Made by a program: the position numbers and the translations under genes
Shown: in pieces, positions 1 to 5,903 of the stretch
How positions within the stretch are numbered: the stretch's first letter is position 1
How the letters are laid out: each line of letters begins with the position of its first letter
Origin: Chloroflexota bacterium
Lineage (GTDB): Bacteria > Chloroflexota > Dehalococcoidia > Lucifugimonadales > Australimonadaceae
Assembly (NCBI GenBank): GCA_027625205.1
Contig: JAQBVZ010000034.1
Span: forward strand, 1 to 7,236
Direction of reading: 5' to 3'
DNA: 7,236 bases
The notes under the pieces: model-generated
Seen by the model: the letters and a program-made list of their open reading frames with translations, nothing else
Told to the model about the DNA's origin: nothing
Databases searched by the model: none

Positions 1-279
1 CGCCACTGTGGAAACGTCATTGAGCGCGCTCAGCATCACAAAGCAGACGTTGGGGTACTTGGCCCGTGACTTTTTCAGCAGATCAAGCCCTGACATGCCC
101 TTCATCCTCACGTCCAGCATGACCAGGTCATAGTGATGGAGAGGGAGCAGGTCTTGAGCTGCTTTGCCACTGGATGCCTTAGAGCAGGCATACCCAAAAG
201 CCTGCAATTGGCGAGAGACCACCTCTTGGACGGCGTCCTCGTCATCAACCACCAATGCGGTTTTTCCAAGGGCACTCAC
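1..279 (-). CDS. Response regulator receiver-domain protein, 3' end cut by window edge
   Basis: This is the N-terminal 93 residues of a two-component response regulator, which accepts phosphate from a sensor histidine kinase. The receiver signature is clear: strand 1 with the acidic pair (LVVDDED, D12 and D13), the phosphoacceptor aspartate D56 in VMLDVRMKGMSG, and the switch Ser/Thr position S84 in FVMLSA. The conserved lysine, normally some 20 residues further on, lies beyond the window, as does any output domain, so I cannot say whether this is a DNA-binding regulator, an enzyme or a lone receiver. The start is GTG at 279: an in-frame TGA lies only three codons upstream, and the next GTG or TTG would remove strand 1. 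A GGAG-like stretch lies upstream but further from the start than ideal. It is divergent from the MFS gene, whose promoter region it shares. Confidence 0.93.
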   Translation of the reverse strand, partial: MSALGKTALVVDDEDAVQEVVSRQLQAFGYACSKASSGKAAQDLLPLHHYDLVMLDVRMKGMSGLDLLKKSRAKYPNVCFVMLSALNDVSTVA

Positions 280-311
280 GATTATTCGTCACCCCACTCC
301 CTGCCAACGTG

Positions 312-327
312 GGCTCAATTATGAGCC
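312..327. promoter_or_regulatory. Perfect inverted repeat GGCTCA-ATTA-TGAGCC, candidate operator or leader hairpin
   Basis: Two perfect 6-base arms flank a 4-base AT-rich centre. The site falls at about the predicted transcription start of the response regulator gene, where a bound repressor would block initiation or clearance. A third copy of the half-site GGCTCA lies at 372-377, between the two divergent promoters. As RNA it could instead form a short hairpin in the leader. Which protein binds, if any, cannot be told from the sequence. Confidence 0.4.
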
Positions 328-334
328 AAGTCGA

Positions 335-363
335 ATTGTACCGGTGATTGGCCTAGCCAGCAA
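335..363 (-). promoter_or_regulatory. Sigma70-like promoter for the response regulator gene
   Basis: Read on the minus strand, TTGCTG (363-358) and TACAAT (340-335) are separated by exactly 17 bases. The -10 box matches the consensus in five of six positions and the -35 box in three. Transcription would begin near 328, giving a leader of about 50 bases before the GTG start. Found by eye only. Confidence 0.5.
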
Positions 364-380
364 CGTGTCGTGGCTCAGGC

Positions 381-409
381 TTTCCAATGGTAAGCACAGC
401 GCGTAGAAT
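381..409 (+). promoter_or_regulatory. Sigma70-like promoter for the MFS transporter gene
   Basis: TTTCCA (381-386) and TAGAAT (404-409) are spaced by 17 bases; the boxes match consensus at four and five of six positions. Transcription would start near 416. A small hairpin, AGAGT/ACTCT (413-417 with 424-428), lies around the start of the predicted transcript. It runs divergently from the response regulator promoter. Confidence 0.42.
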
Positions 410-462
410 CCAAGAGTCATTTTACTCTACTTCACAAGGCAGTAAGGACTCTCCCGGGGTCC

Positions 463-1812
463 ATGGCCCGTTGCATTTTCCGCTGGGAAGCCCGCACCCT
501 CTTGAGCTTACGACCATCATCCTCCCAAGCAAACGTACCCTTCCTCTGGCCATTTAAGCGCGTTTTCTACGGCTGGGGCATAGTCAGCGTATCAATGCTG
601 GTCACCTTTGCCCATGCACCCATGTACGGACCAATGCTGGCCATCTTCGTCAAGCCTATTGGTGACGACCTGGGTTGGTCTCGTACCACCATCGCTTTGG
701 CTTTCACCATTGGCAGCTTCTCCGGCTCCATGCTATCCGGCCTGGTAGGCGGGCTATTTGACCGATACGGCGGCAGAGGCATCATAGCGCTCTCCGGCAT
801 GGTCGTGGCGGGGGCAATGCTGGGGTTGGCTGTGATGACGGACCCTTGGCACTTCTGGGCTCTCATAGGCGTGGGCCGGGGCGTGGCCATAGCGGGCATC
901 AACCTTGGCACGTCCGTCATGATAGCCAAGTGGTTCATCCGTATGCGTGGACGCGCCATGGCTATTGGTGGCAGTGGCGTGCGTATAGGCCAGGCTGCCC
1001 TGCCTTTCCTTGCTCACGCCATCATCGTGACCCAAGGCTGGCGCTCCGCCTACGTGGTACTGGCGGTACTCACTGCCTTGCTCATCACCATTCCAGCGCT
1101 GGTCTATATGCGGCGCAAACCGGAGGACTTGGGCCTCTTACCAGACGGAGATGACCCCAACGCAGACCCAAACGATGCCCGGATGGAAGGCCGGAGGCAG
1201 TTGCGGCTGGAGGAGGCTTGGACGCTCAAGGAGGCCATCCGTGAGCCCTCCCTTTGGCTGATTGTCCAGGTCATGGCGGCTGGAGCCTTTGCACTGACCG
1301 CTGTGAACCTACACCTAACCGCTAGCTTTCAAGACCGCGGCATCAGCGCCGTCCTTGCCGTTACGGTGACAGCCATCTATACCGGCGTGTCTGCCGTCTC
1401 CATGATTGTGTGGGGGTTTGCCATAGAGCGTATCCACGCCCGGCACCTGACCATGGTCGTGAGCTTGATCTACATTGTTTCAATGGTGGTGATGCTACAG
1501 GCTGATACGTTCCCTGTGGCCCTTGCCTTTGTCTTGATGTTTGGCGTGGCTACTGGCGGATGGACAGTCCTGCACAACGTGCTGATTGCTGATTACTTTG
1601 GCCGCCACTCAGTGGGCGCCATCCGAGGCTTTACGATGCCCTTCATGGGCATCATCAACCCCCTGGGACCGCTGCTCGCTGGCTGGTTGCGCGACACCCA
1701 GGGCGACTACAACATGGCCTTCATCATCTTCATTGGCGTGTTTGTGCTGATGTTCGTGTCCATGCTATTGGCCGTGCCACCTCGAAGGAAAGTGACGCCA
1801 GAGACTGCGTAA
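463..1812 (+). CDS. Major facilitator superfamily (MFS) transporter, 12 membrane helices
   Basis: A secondary carrier of the inner membrane. The 449 residues show about twelve hydrophobic helices in two six-helix halves, the first beginning at FYGWG (35-39) and the last ending near residue 438. The MFS loop motif between helices 2 and 3 is present as GGLFDRYGGR (96-105), and a weaker counterpart, WGFAIERIHAR (317-327), sits in the second half. The central cytoplasmic loop opens with RRKPEDLGLLPDGD (207-220), a pattern I associate with the monocarboxylate/oxalate-formate-like branch, so an organic anion is a reasonable but unproven substrate. The ATG at 463 has a poor ribosome site and adds about 30 residues before helix 1; the in-frame TTG at 502, preceded by GGGAAG, is an alternative start. 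It ends in TAA, 69 bases before the small selenoprotein-like gene on the same strand. Confidence 0.93.
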   Translation: MARCIFRWEARTLLSLRPSSSQANVPFLWPFKRVFYGWGIVSVSMLVTFAHAPMYGPMLAIFVKPIGDDLGWSRTTIALAFTIGSFSGSMLSGLVGGLFDRYGGRGIIALSGMVVAGAMLGLAVMTDPWHFWALIGVGRGVAIAGINLGTSVMIAKWFIRMRGRAMAIGGSGVRIGQAALPFLAHAIIVTQGWRSAYVVLAVLTALLITIPALVYMRRKPEDLGLLPDGDDPNADPNDARMEGRRQLRLEEAWTLKEAIREPSLWLIVQVMAAGAFALTAVNLHLTASFQDRGISAVLAVTVTAIYTGVSAVSMIVWGFAIERIHARHLTMVVSLIYIVSMVVMLQADTFPVALAFVLMFGVATGGWTVLHNVLIADYFGRHSVGAIRGFTMPFMGIINPLGPLLAGWLRDTQGDYNMAFIIFIGVFVLMFVSMLLAVPPRRKVTPETA

Positions 1813-1881
1813 CATCTGCCTGCACCTGCCCAAGTTAGCAGCGCATCTAATACGTAAGGCAAATCTGCGCAGGCGACATTT
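1813..1881 (+). other. Short gap between the MFS gene and the selenoprotein-like gene
   Basis: I see no intrinsic terminator and no convincing promoter here. A distant complementary pair, GCCTGC (1818-1823) and GCAGGC (1869-1874), could pair across most of the gap, but the loop is long. The absence of a terminator is compatible with both genes sharing the MFS transcript. Confidence 0.3.
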
Positions 1882-2184
1882 ATGCAGTTCCACATCAGCA
1901 ATGAGGCAGCAGAGTTCATCCGTGACCGTGGCGGCGTTTTGGCCGTACACTTCATCCTGCCTCTATCCTGAGGCGGCTATGGCCAAGTGTCGGTCGACGC
2001 CAATGAACGCCACCGAGGCATCCGAGGCTACCAGATATCCAAACAGGATGGGTTAGAGGTACTGCTCTCATTTGCCTTGACACGCTACGCCAAGCACGTA
2101 GACGTGGATCTCAAACGCTCCCTCTTCGGCAAAACGCTCTCCGTAGAAGTTGAGGCGACACCCCACCGCCACGCGCCTACCTGA
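1882..2184 (+). CDS. Candidate IscA/HesB-like selenoprotein with in-frame TGA (Sec30)
   Basis: Reading through the TGA at 1969-1971 gives one continuous 100-residue protein ending at TGA 2182-2184. The N-terminal part (ISNEAAEFIRDRGG, 5-18, then a hydrophobic strand to residue 26) resembles the start of A-type iron-sulfur carriers of the IscA/HesB group. The TGA follows in the context L-S-U-G-G-Y-G, lining up with the first metal-binding cysteine of IscA (G-C-S-G-x-x-Y). After it the same frame continues with plausible coding sequence, ending in a strand pattern (HVDVDLKRSLFGKTLSVEVE, 72-91). The usual C-terminal C-G-C motif is missing, and there is no cysteine anywhere, so Sec30 would be the only thiol-like residue. 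Start: ATG 1882, with AGGCG upstream and an in-frame stop at 1855. HesB-like selenoproteins are known from bacteria; membership here is from memory and pattern. Alternatives are a pseudogene with a Cys-to-stop change, or a short real ORF beginning at GTG 1987. Confidence 0.68.
1972..2014 (+). promoter_or_regulatory. Candidate bacterial SECIS element directly after the in-frame UGA
   Basis: The 43 bases after the TGA can fold into a hairpin. The lower stem is GGCGGC (1972-1977) with GCCACC (2009-2014), five pairs and one C-A mismatch. An internal loop, possibly with three pairs (UAU 1978-1980 with AUG 2003-2005), leads to an apical stem GUGUC (1987-1991) with GACGC (1996-2000), closing the tetraloop GGUC (1992-1995). 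Twenty bases separate the UGA from the loop. As I recall it, the E. coli fdhF element has the same GGUC loop and a very similar spacing. In bacteria SelB binds this loop and delivers Sec-tRNA. The fold was drawn by hand, without an energy calculation. Confidence 0.6.
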
Positions 2185-2190
2185 CGGCAC

Positions 2191-2214
2191 TAAATAACCC
2201 GCCTGGACGGCGGG
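2191..2214 (-). terminator. Intrinsic terminator of the secA operon
   Basis: Read on the minus strand, CCCGCC-GTCCA-GGCGGG (2214-2198) makes a perfect 6-pair GC stem with a 5-base loop, followed by TTATTTA (2197-2191). It lies about 50 bases past the stop of the helical protein gene. On the plus strand the hairpin lies 13 bases after the selenoprotein stop but has no T tract, so it would be at most a weak terminator in that direction. Confidence 0.62.
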
Positions 2215-2262
2215 CTCATGTAAACGAAACAGCAAAAGTACGTTTGGACGGCATCTATTCAC

Positions 2263-3000
2263 TCACACATGCAGCGCTGGCTCCAGCGAGTCGATGGTCG
2301 GCACCGATAGGCTGGGCCGCCCAGCCTGCGCCCACAACACCGAGAGTTGCTGAAGCCCCTTCCGGGTGTCACTGGCAGTACGTGCGCCGTCATTGCGCTT
2401 CAACCGTAGTTTGAAGAGCCAGTACGTGAAGCCTTTCAGGTCAGTGAGGTTGAAGTTTTTCCTGATGCGTCTCCGCTGCTCCCGCAGGTACGTCTTGAGC
2501 AGTGCATCATAGGGAGCGCCGTAGAGGCTCTGGAATACGCGGTCCTCTGCCCCCCTGCCCTGCACGAAGCCCCGCAGCCCTCCCTCTTTGAGCACCTCTC
2601 TCTCCACACTCAGAATCAACGCCTCTTCTACCACCACGCCATAGAAGAAATTGAGATGCGCTCGGTACTTTTCCACGCCCAAGGCTTTCCGGAACTGGCT
2701 CTCCGTCACATGAAGAGGTAGCTCTGCGGTAAACAGAAGCCGCTCCTGCTCCTCCACGGGGGCAGTCCACGGCAGTTCCATCAACAACCGTTCAGCCAAC
2801 AGCAGCCAGTCAAACGCCTCACCATGGAGAAGGTACGTGAAGTCACGACCGTTGTAATGTTCCTGAGGGCAGTCCCATAAGCCAACCGCCTCCAAAAGAG
2901 CGTCAGCCCACTGACGGCCTTCAGAGACCTGTCGCCACAGGTGTTCTATGGCCAGGCGGCCATTCTTCTCAGTAGAAAGTTGGGTATCCTCAAAGACCAT
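2263..3000 (-). CDS. Unrecognised helix-rich protein, second gene after secA
   Basis: I do not recognise this family. The product is about 245 residues, soluble, with no signal peptide or membrane segment, and appears mostly alpha-helical with many Leu, Glu and Arg residues. A motif with aromatic residues, GRDFTYLLHGEAFDWLLL (51-68), is faintly echoed later by LKGFTYWLFKLRLKR (188-202). Between them is a strongly basic stretch, REQRRRIRK (173-181), that could contact nucleic acid or an acidic partner. There is one cysteine (WDCP). I place the start at ATG 3000, because GAGAG lies nine bases before it; the in-frame TTG at 3009 directly abuts that purine run and is less likely. It follows secA by 36 bases and probably shares its transcript. 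The position suggests, but does not show, a link to secretion or cell-envelope upkeep. It is certainly coding in appearance; its function is unknown. Confidence 0.82.
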   Translation of the reverse strand: MVFEDTQLSTEKNGRLAIEHLWRQVSEGRQWADALLEAVGLWDCPQEHYNGRDFTYLLHGEAFDWLLLAERLLMELPWTAPVEEQERLLFTAELPLHVTESQFRKALGVEKYRAHLNFFYGVVVEEALILSVEREVLKEGGLRGFVQGRGAEDRVFQSLYGAPYDALLKTYLREQRRRIRKNFNLTDLKGFTYWLFKLRLKRNDGARTASDTRKGLQQLSVLWAQAGRPSLSVPTIDSLEPALHV

Positions 3001-3036
3001 CTTGGCCAACTCTCAAATGGCGCCCAAGTTCCGGGA

Positions 3037-5724
3037 TTAGAGGTTTATCCCGTGGCACCGCTTGTATTTCTTACCACTGCCACAGGGGCACGGGTCATTG
3101 CGCCCCACCTTGCGTGATGTAACGGGCTCTGCCTTAGGAGCGGCTGCCCTGGACATGACCGTACTGACCTGACCGGTGTTTACGGCCGTGGGCCTGCTTA
3201 CAGCGGATGCCTCTTGTTTCGATGCAACGCCGTTCTGGGATGCCTGTGCCGGCTGGGCCTGCTGGCTACCCTGGGAGGCGGGCACCACATGGTAGATGGT
3301 GTGGGCAATGTCATGCTGAATGCGGTCCCGTAGCTCCTGGAACTGCTTGTGGCCCTCCATCTTGTACATCACCAGAGGGTCCCGCTGGCCAAAGGCATGA
3401 AGGCCAATCCCCTGCCGGAGGTTCTGCATGGTGGTCAGATGCTGCACCCACAGACGGTCTATGGTCTGGAGCATAACCGCCCGCTCCAGTATCCGCACCG
3501 TCTCAGGGCTCAACTCCTGCTCCCGCCGTTCATAAAGCTCATTGGCAGCTTCCAGGAGTTCGTCCTCAACCTCTTCCGGGCTCATGGACCGCACATAGTC
3601 CTCGGTGATGTGACTGTCCAGGGGCAACACCGTGGCTATTTCAGCTAACAAGATATCCGCTTCCCAGTCGTCAGGCTCTCCCTGAAGGTAGGAGCTTACA
3701 AGGCTGGAAACCTCAGCACTGATCATCTCCACCATATTGGCCCTGAGGTCAGCCCCGCTGAGGACCTTGCCGCGCTCTTCGTAGATGACCTCGCGGTGGC
3801 GGTTCATCACGTCGTCATACTCGACAAGCTGCTTGCGGATGTCAAAGTTGCTGGCCTCCACCTTGACCTGCGTATTGTCCACCGCCTTGGTGACAATACG
3901 GCTTTCCAGCGGCACGTCATCAGCAATGCCGGCCCAGTTCATAACGGTCTTTATCCGTTCACCGCCAAAACGGCGCATAATCTCATCTTCCAATGAGATG
4001 TAGAACTGTGTAGTGCCCATGTCTCCCTGGCGGCCAGCACGCCCGCGGAGCTGGTTATCTATGCGACGCGACTCATGGCGCTCAGTACCAACTATGTATA
4101 GCCCACCCATCTCCACCACTTCATTGTGGCGTTGCTGCCAGACTTCCTTGGGTTCATCTTCCACAGGCTCACCGCCCAGGATGATGTCTGTACCACGCCC
4201 TGCCATGTTGGTGGCCACGGTCACGGAACCAGGCCGTCCTGCCTGGGACACAATGAGCGCCTCACGCTCATGCTGCTTCGCGTTCAACACCTCATGCTTC
4301 ACGCCGCGCCGGTTGAGCATCTCACTCAGGTGTTCGGATTGCTCAATGGATACGGTGCCCACCAGCACGGGGCGCCGCTGCTCATAGAGCTCAGCTATCT
4401 TGTCAGCGGCAGCCTTGAATTTGGAGTCCTCCGTCTTGTACACAAGGTCCGGCAGGTCATTTCTGACCATGCTCCTGTGGGTGGGAATGGCTAACACTTC
4501 AAGGTCATACACCTTGTGAAACTCTTCAGCCTCCGTGAGGGCCGTACCCGTCATGCCAGCCAGCTTGGGATACATACGGAAGTAGTTCTGCAGCGTGATG
4601 GTGGCGTAGGTGATGTTCTCACGCTGGACGGCGACTCCCTCTTTGGCCTCCAACGCCTGGTGGAGGCCGTCAGAATAGCGACGACCCTCCATCAACCGGC
4701 CGGTGAACTCATCAACAATGATTACTTCACCGTTCTGCACAACGTAGTCTTTGTCGCGCTGAAAGATGACGTGGGCTTTGAGAGCGTTCTCCACAAAGTG
4801 CGTGTACACGTAGTTGGCAGGGTCATAGAGGTTGGTGACGTTGATGAGCCGCTCTACCTTGCTGATTCCCTCTTCTGTGAGGATTACCGTCCGGTCCTTC
4901 TCATCCAGTATGTAGTCCTCATCCATCTTGAGCCGGGGAACAACCTGAGCAAACGTGTTGTAGAGCTTGGTGGACTCCTCCGCGGGCCCGCTGATGATCA
5001 GCGGAGTCCGGGCTTCGTCAATGAGGATGTTGTCCACCTCGTCCACAATGCCGTAATGGAGCGGACGCTGCACCCGTTGTTCAGCGGAACCCACCATGTT
5101 GTCTCGCAAGTAGTCGAAACCGAACTCATTGTTGGTGCCGTAGGTGATGTCCGCCGCGTATGCCTCACGACGCGGGATTGCGCGCATATGTGGGTAGGGA
5201 TAACCATCCGCGTCCGGCTCTGCGTCTGGGTCAAAAAGCAATGCTTGGTCATGCTGGAGGCAACCCACGGTCAGGCCAAGAGCGTGGTACACCGGCCCCA
5301 TCCAGGAAGCGTCACGGCGCGCCAGGTAGTCGTTGACCGTCACCAGATGAGTTCCCTGGCCATCCAGCGAGTTGAGGTAGATCGGCAACGTGGCCACCAG
5401 TGTTTTGCCTTCACCGGTGCGCATCTCCGCGATTCTGCCCTGGTGGAGCACAGCGCCCCCCATGAGCTGCACATCAAAGTGCCTCAGCCCAATGGTCCTA
5501 TGGGCGGCCTCCCTGACGGCGGCAAAGGCCTCAGGCTGCAGGTCGTCAAGCTCCTCAGCCTCGCCTAGTCGCAGCCGGAACTCCTCCGTCTTCGCGCGGA
5601 GGTCGGCATCGGAGAGAGCTTCAAACTCCCGAGCCAGGTCGTTGATCTCATCAACATACCCCTGAAGGCGCTTCACCTGTTTGTCATTGGAGTCCCGCAT
5701 GAACCCCAACAGCTTGTTCACCAT
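3037..5724 (-). CDS. secA: Preprotein translocase ATPase subunit SecA
   Basis: SecA is the motor that pushes unfolded preproteins through the SecYEG channel using ATP. All landmarks are present in 895 residues, a normal length: Walker A MRTGEGKT (101-108), Walker B DEVD (228-231) followed by ILIDEARTPLIISG, VDEFTGR (337-343), AGMTGTA (389-395), the second nucleotide-binding domain motifs TNMAGRGTDI (505-514) and QLRGRAGRQGD (558-568), the helical scaffold, a variable Gln/Ala/Ser-rich linker (about 830-870), and the C-terminal zinc-binding SEC-C tail with C879, C881, C890 and H891. An extra segment of roughly 17-20 residues, acidic and Pro/Tyr-rich (about 161-182), precedes the ADITYGTNNE block; E. 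coli SecA lacks it as I recall that sequence. The start ATG has a good ribosome site, GGGAGA, with about seven bases of spacing. First gene of a likely two-gene operon. Confidence 0.99.
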   Translation of the reverse strand: MVNKLLGFMRDSNDKQVKRLQGYVDEINDLAREFEALSDADLRAKTEEFRLRLGEAEELDDLQPEAFAAVREAAHRTIGLRHFDVQLMGGAVLHQGRIAEMRTGEGKTLVATLPIYLNSLDGQGTHLVTVNDYLARRDASWMGPVYHALGLTVGCLQHDQALLFDPDAEPDADGYPYPHMRAIPRREAYAADITYGTNNEFGFDYLRDNMVGSAEQRVQRPLHYGIVDEVDNILIDEARTPLIISGPAEESTKLYNTFAQVVPRLKMDEDYILDEKDRTVILTEEGISKVERLINVTNLYDPANYVYTHFVENALKAHVIFQRDKDYVVQNGEVIIVDEFTGRLMEGRRYSDGLHQALEAKEGVAVQRENITYATITLQNYFRMYPKLAGMTGTALTEAEEFHKVYDLEVLAIPTHRSMVRNDLPDLVYKTEDSKFKAAADKIAELYEQRRPVLVGTVSIEQSEHLSEMLNRRGVKHEVLNAKQHEREALIVSQAGRPGSVTVATNMAGRGTDIILGGEPVEDEPKEVWQQRHNEVVEMGGLYIVGTERHESRRIDNQLRGRAGRQGDMGTTQFYISLEDEIMRRFGGERIKTVMNWAGIADDVPLESRIVTKAVDNTQVKVEASNFDIRKQLVEYDDVMNRHREVIYEERGKVLSGADLRANMVEMISAEVSSLVSSYLQGEPDDWEADILLAEIATVLPLDSHITEDYVRSMSPEEVEDELLEAANELYERREQELSPETVRILERAVMLQTIDRLWVQHLTTMQNLRQGIGLHAFGQRDPLVMYKMEGHKQFQELRDRIQHDIAHTIYHVVPASQGSQQAQPAQASQNGVASKQEASAVSRPTAVNTGQVSTVMSRAAAPKAEPVTSRKVGRNDPCPCGSGKKYKRCHGINL

Positions 5725-5730
5725 CTGACG

Positions 5731-5736
5731 TCTCCC
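5731..5736 (-). promoter_or_regulatory. Ribosome binding site of secA
   Basis: On the minus strand GGGAGA is followed by a six-base spacer and then ATG (5724). This fixes the SecA start at MVNKLLGF, which agrees with the usual SecA N-terminus. Confidence 0.75.
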
Positions 5737-5764
5737 AACGCGGGTCCAGCCCGCATACCTATTT

Positions 5765-5794
5765 ATTGTACCGTACGAGCGCGAGGGGTGTCCC
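5765..5794 (-). promoter_or_regulatory. Sigma70-like promoter for secA
   Basis: On the minus strand, GGGACA (5794-5789) and TACAAT (5770-5765) are separated by 18 bases; matches to consensus are four and five of six. The predicted start near 5758 leaves a leader of about 34 bases, too short for the long secM-type regulatory leader known in E. coli. Confidence 0.52.
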
Positions 5795-5832
5795 GTTCCT
5801 AATACGTAGCGCGGAGCGGATTAACTCAGGCG

Positions 5833-5859
5833 TGTCATCACGCGCGCCTTTGCTATACT
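5833..5859 (+). promoter_or_regulatory. Extended -10 promoter for the dehydrogenase gene
   Basis: TGCTATACT (5851-5859) is an extended -10 element (TGn followed by TATACT, five of six consensus positions). Upstream there is only a poor -35 candidate (around TGTCAT, 5833-5838), as is usual when the extended -10 is strong. Transcription would start near 5866, about 35 bases before the gene. Confidence 0.55.
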
Positions 5860-5870
5860 GCGCTCGCATT

Positions 5871-5903
5871 ATGAGTAACGTCTGCGTGGGAGAAACGTCA
5901 TGA
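5871..5903 (+). other. Possible 10-codon upstream ORF overlapping the dehydrogenase start (ATGA)
   Basis: ATG at 5871 opens a reading frame of ten codons (MSNVCVGETS) whose TGA (5901-5903) overlaps the ATG (5900) of the dehydrogenase in the ATGA arrangement typical of translational coupling. Its ATG would lie only about five bases inside the predicted transcript, so it would be read nearly leaderless. It has no ribosome site of its own, and chance is a real possibility. Confidence 0.2.

Noticed and set aside
133..406. Two short plus-strand ORFs opposite the response regulator
   Set aside because: They are antisense to a clear receiver domain and its promoter region and have no ribosome site of note.
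1707..1955. Minus-strand ORF of 82 codons across the MFS 3' end
   Set aside because: It overlaps coding sequence of two plus-strand genes, and its product looks like no known protein.
1987..2184. A 65-residue ORF starting at GTG 1987 as an independent gene
   Set aside because: It is in the same frame as the IscA-like N-terminus, and its supposed start lies inside the candidate SECIS stem with no convincing ribosome site; the read-through frame explains more.
2204..2251. Direct repeat TGGACGGC at 2204-2211 and 2244-2251
   Set aside because: Only eight bases, two copies, one of them part of the terminator hairpin; chance is sufficient.
4516..5568. Long open frame (350 codons) on the plus strand inside secA
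   Set aside because: It lies wholly antisense to unmistakable SecA sequence, has no ribosome site or recognisable domain, and is explained by the codon bias of a GC-rich gene.
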